Below, in pieces: positions 55,359 through 64,000 of a stretch of 64,000 nt of DNA. Location: contig CACRSC010000015.1 of assembly GCA_902651635.1 (NCBI GenBank), positions 83,227-147,226 on the forward strand, read 5' to 3'. The position numbers were made by a program, and so were the translations under genes. Every line of letters begins with the position of its first letter. Position 1 is the stretch's first letter. Source of the DNA: Mastigamoeba balamuthi. Taxonomy: Eukaryota; Evosea; Mastigamoebida; Mastigamoebidae. The notes below the pieces were generated by a model. It did not search any database, was not told the DNA's origin, and worked only from the letters and a program-made list of their open reading frames with translations.

Positions 55359-55674
55359 CGCTCGCTGCTCACACCCCCCCGGAAAGCGGAGCCGCCTGTT
55401 GTTGTGTTGCCGACAAGATTCAGCCCTGCCGAAATCAGGATATCAGCATATCTCGCCCACAGTTGCCGCAGGTGGCCTCGAGATGGTTGTACGCTGTGCC
55501 CATTGGTTCCTGCTTCCCGCTGTTGGTTCTCGACAGCTGGGCCGTCTCGATCTAAGAGATTCCTCAGAGGTATTGAAGCATTGCTATATTTAGTGTTGAA
55601 AACCGGTGCGAAAACCGCACTGCTCGTTCGCCCCATCGCCCCCGGGGCTCCTGGGCGCAGGGAGCGGGCACGCC
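55359..55674. promoter_or_regulatory. Divergent promoter region of COMMD4 and the membrane protein gene
   Basis: About 315 bp between the two starts. It contains GATATC at 55439-55444 followed by CATATCTCG, some 80 bp from the COMMD4 start. The half towards the plus-strand gene is AT-richer. No gene is seen. Confidence 0.4.
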
Positions 55675-57371
55675 ATGCTGCGACCGAGCAACGGCCACAC
55701 AACCCCGTCGCCCGGGGACAACCCGGTCGCACCCGTCCTGCCGTACTCCTCGGCAGACACGCCGCTGCCCGGCAGCACTGCACCGGCCGTCCGCTCCCCA
55801 GCCCCCAAGACCCCTGGACAGCCGCAGCCCCCCGTCAGGCGGACCACTATCCCGAGGGAGGTCATCTTCTCCAAGGACCCGCAGGCCCTCCAGAGGTGGA
55901 TCGCCGAGCGCTCTGCGCAGGTGCACCCCGAGAAGTGGGCAGCCAAGTCCGCGGGGCCCTGCGACCCGCGGGGTCCGTGGAAGGGGCGAGTCGCCGGCGT
56001 CCGCGCGTGCGCCACGTTCGCTGCCGTGCTGTCGTACAGCGTCTACGCGATGGTCGCGGGCCTCATGCTCGGCCTCCCCGCTGCGGCTGGCCTCTTCGTC
56101 GGTGCTTTCGCGTTCCAGTGCGTTGCGAGCGTCGGCTTTTTGACGAGTTTTTCCTGTTCTCACCGCGTTGCGAGCAGAAAAATGGGACGGGTACAGAACT
56201 CGGTGCCCGAGGTGTTCGCGCTGCTTGTGCAGCCGATCCTGATCCTGCGGTACTGGCACGGGGCGCCAGGGATCAGGACCGCGCACATGTGGATTCTGGT
56301 GTCGCTGTCGTTGCTGGTCTGGCCGACCGTGTCTGTCCTGGGGTCCATCTACGACCAGTACTACTCACTGAACCACTCGGCCTTTGCATTGAGCGCGGCA
56401 GCGCTGTTCAACTCGGTCCGGAGACGGCACTGCCTCTCTTCACCTACTGACCTCGTTTTTCAAGGTCTATCTCGGCTACATTCTCCGAGACAGCTCTGTG
56501 GCTCTGATCTGGACGACCTGCTCCGTCCTTCCGCTTGCCTGGTTCTCGCTGTGCTACAAGCTCTCTCTTCAAATGTGAGGGTCCCCGCATCCAGCACACC
56601 GCATTGACGCGCTGCCAGATACACTGTGGAATCGAGCATTCAAAGCCGGGTGGGCGCGTACTTTCTGGTGTCTCTCAGCGGGCAGGTGATCACGGTCATC
56701 TGCCGAGCCCTATCACTGCGACTCCCCAAGGCTGGCAGGGACCCTCCAGAGCCGCTCTTGGTCATGCCCTGCTTGGCGCTGACGTACCTGTTCTCCGCCT
56801 CGATGCTGGTCTGCGTGGACACTGCGGGCGGCATCGTCTCTGGCGGGTTCATGACCAGCTGCGCCTACATCTCCTCCAACGTCGTCCAGTGGAACTGGAA
56901 GGACGTCGTCATCTTCGCCACCCAGCGGAAAGCGTCGCTGCGCACCACCAGCGTCGCCCACTTCCTCGTCTCCCTCCAACGCCACGAGGACGACAGGTAT
57001 CTCAGCTCGGCAGCCGGAAGTTCTGATGTCCTTGCAGTGAGGCTGTCGACATGCAGCACATGCGGGACGTCACCGTCTTCATATTCCCGTACCTGTTCCT
57101 GCTCGCCGCTGTCTCGTTCTTTGTCCAGAGGCAGAGGAGCGCCGCTCTGCAGGTGTCGCTCTTCATGCTGCTCAACGTGGCCATCAACGTCATCGCGGTG
57201 CTGACGTGCGCCACCGTCGCGCACTCGGTGGGGTCGCCACTGACGGCCAAGGTGCCCTCGAAGGACGTCATACGGCGCCTCTACCCGCCTTTTGTTTTCG
57301 TTGTTACACTGGTCGGCCTCGTCTGCGGCAAGTGCCTTCGGCAGATCTCAATTCAGACCACGTGGCTTTAA
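55675..57371 (+). CDS. Polytopic membrane protein, unknown family
   Basis: A long soluble N-terminus (Pro-rich, then RTTIPREVIFSKDPQALQRW with HPEKWAAKS) precedes about nine membrane spans. These include ATFAAVLSYSVYAMVAGLML, LLVQPILILRYW, MWILVSLSLLVWPTVSVLGS, VGAYFLVSLSGQVITVICRA, LLVMPCLALTYLFSASMLVC, DVTVFIFPYLFLLAAVSFFV and a last one before CGKCLRQISIQTTWL. A Phe/Trp-rich segment (VYLGYILRDSSVALIWTTCS) is reached through an intron. About five exons. The spans after the N-terminal domain could suggest a 7TM-type receptor or a transporter; no motif decides. The start is the ATG just before the Pro-rich leader. Confidence 0.65.
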
Positions 57372-57537
57372 GACCAAGACGCTGTTGAATAGAACTTTTT
57401 GCACGCACACACGGACACGCATACACCCCTTCCGGAAGAGGCGTTGCTTACAAAAGAAGGACAGTAGATTTATCACAGCCGAGATTTCTTCTCCGAGATT
57501 CTATTGAGCTCAGATCTCCAGATACCAAGCGCGAGAC

Positions 57538-59130
57538 ATGTCTGGCGCCACTGAGCCGCGCGTTGTCACGCTCGCCGCCATGTGCGAGCTGCGGTTCGAG
57601 TCGCAGGACCCCGCCGGCGTCGTGGTGACGCTCACCTCTGGCAAGGCCGAGTGCTTTGGCGCCGAGCTGGTCCCCTCCGTGCCCCTGACGTTCCCCAGTT
57701 GCGTCTCGAGGCTCTCGGGGGCCCTCCCCCGCCACCTCCACCTCCTCCAACAGACGCACCTGACGTGCACTGCCCGCCAGCCGGCGCCAAGACGGCGGTG
57801 TTCAGCTGGGAGGGCTGCACGCTGACGGTGGCGGGGGCGTGCCACCACTACGTCAGCGAGACGACGCCGGCGGAGCAGTACGCGACGCTGCACGCGGACC
57901 TCGACGGCATGCGGCGGCTGGCGACGTCGCCGACGTTCGTGGGGCCCACGATCGTCGTCGCGGGGCCGCCGGACAGCGGCAAGAGCAGCCTGTGCCGCCT
58001 GCTGCTGTCGTACGCGGCGCGGTCGGGCCACTCGCCCGTCTACGTCGACGTAGACGTGGGGCGCGCGTCGGGGATCCCGGGCACCGTGTGGGCCGCGTCG
58101 GTGAGGTACCCGCCGCCGCCCGTCGAGGGCCTGTCGAGCCTCTTCACGTCGGGGTCGCCCGTCGTCTTCTTCCACGGGCACTCGGAGCCCGAGCGGCAGC
58201 CCGACGTGCTGAGGCTGCTCGTCGAGAAGCTCGCAGAGGTCGTCAGGCAGAAGATGCAGGCCGACCCCCAGGCCCGCTGCTCCGGCGTCGTCGTCAACAC
58301 CTACGGCTCCCTCGACGCCGCCGCCCTGACCCACACGATCGGTACCCCCCTCGCAGCAGCTCTGCGGGCGCTGCGCTGCTTCGCTGCTGACGCGCTGCTG
58401 CGCAGACGCCTTCAAGGCGGAGCTCGTGGCGGTGATCGAGCACGAGCGGCTGTACTACGACCTCAAGGAGAGGCTGAGGGACCACCCCGAGGTCAGCCTC
58501 CAGCGCGTGGCCAAGTCCGCGGGCGTCGTCGCCCACGACCACGCGCAGCGCTCCAAGTCGAGGGCTGCACGCATCAGGGAGTACTTCTACGGGCCCTCGG
58601 GCGACCTCTTCCCCCACGCCGCTGTCGTGCCCTTCTCGTACTCGACTCCCGTTCGCTTTCGTCCCTTTATGACCGTCGCTCTCGACGCAGTGACGTGTCG
58701 CTCTTCAACGTTGTTTGCCCCCCAGCGCCGCCCGCTTCCGCTCTGCCGATTGGGGCAAAGCCGCAGTACGGTTTCCCCCCGTTGCTGTGGTCGCAGTTGT
58801 CATTTTGCCAACCCCCCGCGATTGCCACAGGTCTGCTGCCCCGAAGCTTGTTCCCGTGTTCCCCTCGCCCGCGCTGTGCAACTCCCTCGTCGCGGTGTGC
58901 TCGTGCTCGGACGCCTCCGAGGTCATCGGAGCCAATGCTGTGGGCTTCGTCTTCATGTAAGCAACGCCCCCCAGCCCTGTCTGCATTTCGGGGTTCCTTT
59001 GCCTTACATCGATCGCGTCTTCAGACAAAAAGTGGACATGGAGAAGTCCCTGCTGCACTTCCTGGCGCCGTGCCCTGGCCCGCTCCCCTCGAGGTTCCTC
59101 GTGGTGGGGAGCATCAAATGGGCCGACTAA
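57538..59130 (+). CDS. CLP1: Pre-mRNA cleavage complex / polynucleotide kinase family protein CLP1
   Basis: CLP1 belongs to cleavage factor I for mRNA 3' end formation and, in some lineages, phosphorylates RNA 5' ends. The N-terminal domain shows CELRFESQDPAGVVVTLTSG, then AECFGAELVPSVPLTF and AVFSWEGCTLTVAG. The P-loop GPPDSGKSSLCRLLLSYAAR is intact, with SPVYVDVDVGRASGIPGTV after it. Later landmarks are VVNTYGSLDAAALTH, AVIEHERLYYDLKERL, RAARIREYFYGPSGDLFPHA, and a C-terminal domain ending SRFLVVGSIKWAD. It follows human CLP1 from end to end. About seven exons. Because Lys and Ser of the P-loop are kept, nucleotide binding is expected. Confidence 0.93.
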
Positions 59131-59295
59131 GGCCCTCCCGCGTAACAATGCCAATGCCACACAACCACAATTGAAACTGCGACACTCGATTGCAGCACAA
59201 AACAGCTGGCGGGAGCCCCCTGAGCGTGTTGGGGGGAGTTTGACGGCGGCGTTGCGAAGGCGACTCACAATCCCGTGGGGGGAGCTGGCCAGCGC

Positions 59296-59909
59296 TCACT
59301 TGGAGGCGGCTGCAGCGGGCGCGGGCGCGGCGGCGGGGGCCGGGGCGGCGGCAGGGGCGGGCGGGCCCAGGGGGTTGCGCATGACGACGATGACAGAGTC
59401 GCCGCGCAGGAACATCTTGCTGATGAAGCGCTCCTTGTTGACGGGGCGCGACTTCTTCTTGCCCTTGCCGGGCTTGGGCACCTCGGTCCACATCTCCCTG
59501 ACGTTCTCGAGCACCATGTTGCAGTGGCGGTCAAACGCCTTGACGCGCGCCAGCAGCTTCTTGTTGTTGCGCACGTTGATCAGCACCTGTGTGTTGTTCT
59601 TGACGCTGTCCATCAGCACAGACAGCGGCCCTGTCTTGAACGCCTCCTGCTCCTCCTTCTCCTGCGCGGGGGGATACGGGGGGAGAGTCGAGAGAGAGGC
59701 GGCGACGGCCAACGCGGGGCGTGCGCGTTGTTGCGTTGGGGTGAGAAATATCCGAATTGAATCTGGAGCGAATTCGAGGGGGGCAGCGAACGCGTTGCTC
59801 AGGAGTCTTCTCGGGCTCAGCCTCCGCCGGTCTCCTTCCGCGTCCTGCGCTGCGGGGGTACAAGTGAGTGCCCTGGCGAGGGAGGCCTGCGCGCGGCGGC
59901 GTACCTCAT
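59296..59909 (-). CDS. SNRPD2: Small nuclear ribonucleoprotein SmD2
   Basis: A core subunit of the Sm ring on spliceosomal snRNAs. The Sm fold is nearly canonical: [60 protein letters not shown], and [20 protein letters not shown]. Three exons. The first contributes only ATG AG. It joins the second to give [20 protein letters not shown], and the third begins [11 protein letters not shown]. The longer start in the same region (a frame beginning MFDFLTSS) does not join in phase. An unusual Ala/Pro-rich tail of about 20 residues ([11 protein letters not shown] type) follows the Sm domain. About 140 residues. Convergent with CLP1. Confidence 0.93.
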
Positions 59910-60890
59910 CTTCGAAACGCGCGGCAACACCAAAAGATTGTGATGATGTCAAAAAATCGAACATTCTGAGATCCTGAGATTCTGAGCCGCCAGAATCAAC
60001 TCAACGCGAACGCTGCCCTTGTGCGTTCGAGTGTGTCGCCGAGAGCCTCGAGTGCCCCCAGCGAGTTCCTGCATAGCTCACAGCAACCTGGGTCAGCCTT
60101 GTCTGAGCGTGCCGTGTTATGAGGAATTGAAGATCAGTATGCGGAGCCGCTCAATTGAATTTCATTGGAACGGAGCCCCAGCAGAGCGGAGCGGCCACCG
60201 TTGCACGCTGCGGATACAGGCCCGCATTGCGGTTTTCTGGTAAGACGGGCTGGGTGCTGGACCACTGGGTCAAAGCCTAAAGAGACTTTGCTGAGTGGGC
60301 CGGATCAATCGCGGCGCTACCAAATTCGGATAAAAAGACCACCCGTAACTTCATCGTTGCACTGATAGAGATAAATACTGGTGGGCGCTTGTCGTCTTTC
60401 CGACTTTCGGCACTGTTGAACTTTCGGGTCCAAGATTTTCTCTGTGCGTCATCTGCGGCTTTGTCAATCTTTTCCGCTAGGAAGCGCTCTTCTTCTCCTG
60501 CGGGCGCTCTTCAACCAACTTCTCCGCAAGGTTCGTACCGCTGTTGCGCTGGCCCCTCCTCGGCGCGCCCACCACGCCCGCAGAGCCCCAGCCACGCCCC
60601 CGATAACAATCCAGCCCCCAGATTTCTTTTTATCAAAACTTTCCCCCCCAGAATAAAAAGACCCGCCGAAATCAAACACAGGGCGCGCGCTCCCCCCGGC
60701 AGCTTTTCGGTACCCCCTGCAGTGCACCTTTACCTTCCTGTCGCGGCGTCGCCCGCGCTCCTGTGGGATCTCCCGGGCGGTGCAGTTTGCTCACGCCTTT
60801 TTTCTGGTTTTAGGTCTTTTTGACGCCGACGACGAACCAGCGAGGGGCGTTGGACAAGCAGAGCAACAGCGCCCCCGGTCGAAAAAGCAA
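59910..60890. other. Long upstream region of the CHD gene
   Basis: About 980 bp between the divergent SmD2 and CHD starts. It is AT-richer, with TCAATTGAATTTCATTGG at about 60149. The 60.45-60.85 kb part is C- and T-rich and may be a long leader with an intron ending GGTTTTAG. I see no tRNA or snRNA signature. No open frame has coding character. Confidence 0.4.
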
Positions 60891-60986
60891 ATGTTGGGGA
60901 GATTGGGATCCGAGGGGTCGCCCTCGATGTCTCTGCTGTCGGCGGGGCTAGACCCGCAGCAGCCAGGCGCGCCCCAGAACCCGCAG

Positions 60987-61040
<54 letters not shown>

Positions 61041-61882
61041 AGGGCACTGCAGGCGGCGTTCCCCTACGCGGCGCTGCTCCAGGCGCAGCAGATGCAGACC
61101 ACGGGCCAGCAGCCGCAGCAGCAGGCCCAGATGTCGCCGGATGATGCCAGGATCCAGCAGGCGCTCCTCGCCCGGGCGATAGCGGCTCAGCAGGCGGCCG
61201 TCTACGGCCAGGCGCAGGGGCAGGCGCAGGGGCAGCAGGGGCAGCTGCAGCCGCAGCTTCAGTCGCAGCCGCAGCTTCAGCCGCAGCAGCAGGCCCAGCT
61301 GCAGCAGCTGCAGCAGATGCAGCAGCAACAGCAGCAGCAGCAGCCGGGCGGCATGCAGGCGGGGCAGGGGCAGGTCGGCGACGCGCAGTACCTGCTGCAC
61401 AAGAACATACAGTTCCAGCAGCAGATGCAGATCGCGCAGTACCAGAGGATGATGGCCGCGGCCGTGCAGCACCAGCAGCAGGCGCAGCAGAGGATGGGGC
61501 AGCACGTGCAGCGCGGGTTCCCGGGACAGATGCAGCAGGGAATGCCTCAGAACGCGCAGGCCCAGCAGGCGTACCTGATGTTGCAGCAGCAACAGCAACA
61601 GCAGCAACAGCAGCAGCAGCAGGCCATGCCCCAGCAGCAGCGCCCCCAGCAGATGACGCAGCAGATGGCTCAGCAGATGGGCCAGCAGATGCCCCAGCAG
61701 ATGGCGCAGATGCAGCAGCAGCCGCAACAGCAGCAGCAGGCCATGCCCCAGCAGCAGCGTCCCCAGCAGCCCCAGCAGTACTTCATGGGAGGGCAGGCGT
61801 ATTCTCAGGCGCAGATGCAGCAGCGCCAGCCGAGCCAGAGCCAGATGCAGTACATTCGGCAGGCCCAGGCCCAGGCACAACA

Positions 61883-61913
<31 letters not shown>

Positions 61914-64000
61914 TACGCTCGCATGTACCAGCAAGGGCAGACGATGCAGAGAACCCCAGCCCAGCAGACCTTCCCAGCGCAGCAGCAGCAGCAGCAGCAG
62001 CCCGCCCAGAGGCAGCAGCAGGCGTACCAGGCGCCGCAGCAGCAGCAACAGCAGCCTCAGGCCGAGGAGCAGTCCGCAGGAGCGTCCGCGTACGAGCTTC
62101 GCGAGCACAGGCGCAAGTCGTACCGCGAGTTTGTCGAGGACGACGAGGACGAGGACGAGGAGATCCAGGAGGAGGCCCCCCCGCCGAGGCGAAAGCGCGA
62201 CCGAGCTACGCCGCAGCCCGGCGATGCCCCTGCCGGGGACGCGGGCCTGAACCCCATCAACGTGCTGGGAATGCCCCCGCAGGCGCCCACCCCCGCGAAG
62301 CCCGCTGTGTCGGCTGAGGCCAGGAGGCTGGCGAGGCTCGAGAAGATGAGGAGGGACGCGCAGGCCCAGGCGGAGGAGGAGGCGGTGCTGAACGCCGAGG
62401 ACGACGAGCTCGACGCGCCCGCGCAGGAGGTCGAGGAGGAGGAGGACATCCTCAAGGTGGAGAAGATACTGAGGCACCGCGTGGTTGTCAAGGAGGAGCC
62501 CGTCGACCCCGCGGCTGCCACCGCCACCGCGGCTGCTGCTGCTGCGACGGGCGCGACGGCCGCAGCGGCGGCCCCTCAGCAGAAGGAGACCACCGAGTTC
62601 TTCATCAAGTGGACGGGCAAGTCGTACCTGCACTGCTCGTGGACCACGCAGAAGGAGATCGAGGAGATCGAGGGCCCACCGGGCGTGCAGAAGATCAAGC
62701 GCTACTTCAAGAAGCTCGGGCAGCGCGCGGCTGCTGCCCAGCACCCCGGTTCCGAGGACGTGGGCGACGAGCTGTTCCCTCCCGAGTACACGCAGGTCGA
62801 CAGGATCATCGCGAGCACGATCGAGATCGACGCCGAGGGCAAGGAGAGCAGGGTGTACCTGTGCAAGTGGTGCAGTCTGCCGTACACCGACGCCACGTGG
62901 GAGCACCCCGAGGACTTCCGCGACGACGAGAAGATCCGCGAGTACGAGAAGTTCCACCTCGTGCCCGCCGAGCCCCCGCCGCAGCCGCTGCCCACGCGCC
63001 TGTGGGTTCGTATGGACACGAGCCCCGAGTTCCTCAACGACAACAAGCTGCGGCCGTACCAGCTGGAGGGCCTCAACTGGCTCATCTACTGCTGGGTCCG
63101 CGGCAGGGGCAGCATCCTGGCCGACGAGATGGGTCTGGGCAAGACGATCCAGGTCGTGTCGTTCCTCAACCACCTGCGCTCCGTGCAGCTGCTGCCGGGG
63201 CCGTTCCTGGTCATCTCTCCGCTGAGCACGATTCCGCACTGGGAGCGCCAGCTGTGCGACTGGACGGGCATGAACACGGTGGTGCTGCAGGGCAACAGGG
63301 AGAACCGCGAGTTGATCAAGCACTGGGAGTGGTTCTACCTCGACAAGGACGGCAACCCCAAGAGCAAGCGCATCAAGTTCACGGTCCTCGTGACGTCGTA
63401 CGAGATGATCACGGCCGAGCTGCAGGACCTGTCGCGCATACACTGGCAGGTCATCGTTGTCGACGAGGCGCAGCGCCTCAAGAACTCTCAGTGCAAGGCG
63501 CTGCAGAACCTGAAGCTGCTCAAGGGCTACCACAAGATCCTGCTGACGGGCACGCCCATCCAGAACAACACGCAGGAGCTCTGGACGCTGCTCAACTACA
63601 TCGACAGCAACCAGTTCCCCGACCTCTCGATGGCCGAGTTCTCGCGCAAGTACGGGGACCTCCGGGACCCCGCGCAGGTGCAGGGCCTGCAGGCGATGCT
63701 GCAGCCGTACATGCTGCGCCGCATGAAGGGCGACGTCGAGAAGAGCATCCCGCCCAAGGAGGAGACGGTCATCGAGGTCGAGCTGACGGCGCTGCAGAAG
63801 CAGTACTACCGGGCCGTGCTCGAGCGCAACAGGGACTTCCTCAACCGCGGCTGCTCGGCCGCGCAGCAGCCGCACCTGATGAACGTCATGATCCAGCTGC
63901 GCAAGGTGTGCAACCACCCGTTCCTGATCGAGGGCGTCGAGGAGAGGGAGACGCACCTGGCCAAGGACAGGGACGAGTGGCACAGCGCGCTGATTCGCGC
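60891..64000 (+). CDS. CHD: CHD-type chromatin remodeller, 5' part, cut by the right edge
   Basis: An open frame from ATG 60891 to the window end, without introns. The first 380 residues are Gln-rich with several long Q runs. Two chromodomains follow (ETTEFFIKWTGKSYLHCSWT, and SRVYLCKWCSLPYTDATWEH with PEDF). The SNF2 ATPase lobe 1 shows LRPYQLEGLNWLIYCW, ILADEMGLGKTIQVVSFL, FLVISPLSTIPHWERQL, IIVVDEAQRLKN-type Walker B (here VIVVDEAQRLKNS), LLTGTPIQNNTQELWTLLNY and LRRMKGDVEKSIPPKEE. The lobe-2 start QLRKVCNHPFLIEGVE is reached at the edge. Walker B reads DEAQ where CHD proteins usually have DEAH. Chromodomains before the ATPase place it in the CHD family; the subfamily is not certain. Confidence 0.9.
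60974..62060 (+). repeat. CAG/CAA-rich polyglutamine region of the CHD gene
   Basis: Runs of CAG mixed with CAA code for many Q tracts, the longest near 60985-61040 and others near 61590-61620 and 61885-61915. CAA interruptions are frequent, which would limit repeat instability. The minus strand shows a long Leu-rich open frame here that is only the shadow of these tracts. Confidence 0.85.

Noticed and set aside
60948-63983. Very long Leu-rich open frame on the minus strand (about 1,000 codons)
   Set aside because: It is the antisense of the CAG-rich, stop-free CHD coding sequence, which has clear chromodomain and ATPase motifs on the plus strand.
1-64000. Search for transposons, retroelements, CRISPR arrays and rRNA
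   Set aside because: No reverse transcriptase, integrase, transposase, terminal repeats, CRISPR-type spaced repeats or rRNA segments were recognised. Repeats found are simple-sequence or LRR-derived.

Overview
The window is a gene-dense stretch of nuclear DNA from a GC-rich, free-living-type protist. It carries about 27 protein-coding genes, most split by very short GT-AG introns (typically 35-80 nt, one of 22 nt). The protein kinase at 47.5-50.8 kb closely resembles, from memory, the TKL kinases of Entamoeba. Together with cytoplasmic dynein, COMMD4, PPP1R21 and the GC-rich composition this points to an archamoeba such as Mastigamoeba. That is an inference; no ribosomal marker is present. 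One unresolved base and a flanking duplicated block at about 23.4 kb show that this is a draft assembly.

Layout. 1-5.3 kb: a possible gene tail, a small secreted protein, a polytopic membrane protein, a tiny zinc-binding protein and a second small membrane protein. 5.2-8.8 kb: an FNBP4-like protein divergent from eIF2B gamma. 8.9-20.5 kb: two large adjacent surface-protein genes. The first is an LRR protein of about 49 exons with a predicted GPI anchor. The second is an FG-GAP beta-propeller protein with one membrane span and a cytosolic ADP-ribosyltransferase domain. 20.5-21.8 kb: no recognised gene. 21.8-32.1 kb: PPP1R21, DCP2, a PKA regulatory subunit and a large fascin-like/C2/glycine-rich protein. 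32.5-35.2 kb: a tandem pair of two-span membrane proteins whose core recalls a bacterial family. 35.4-47.1 kb: dynein intermediate chain, an orphan, an NDK/EF-hand fusion, a CID-RS protein, a SAP protein, the CTD phosphatase FCP1 and GPN1. 47.5-59.9 kb: a TKL kinase, a tandem adenosine deaminase fusion, COMMD4, a polytopic membrane protein, CLP1 and SmD2. 60.9-64 kb: the 5' part of a CHD remodeller running off the right edge.

Themes. Several genes serve mRNA birth and death (FCP1, CID-RS protein, CLP1, SmD2, GPN1, DCP2, eIF2B gamma). Others serve endosome and transport biology (PPP1R21, COMMD4, dynein intermediate chain). The unusual content is in domain fusions: the propeller-ART receptor, NDK fused to EF-hands with the catalytic His apparently lost, and an ADA doublet with an apparently dead second half and an in-frame TAG. 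Gene structure is also unusual: one LRR per exon, with 47 of 48 introns in phase 2. Exon joins were read by eye from GT/AG, frame and family alignment recalled from memory. No search was run.
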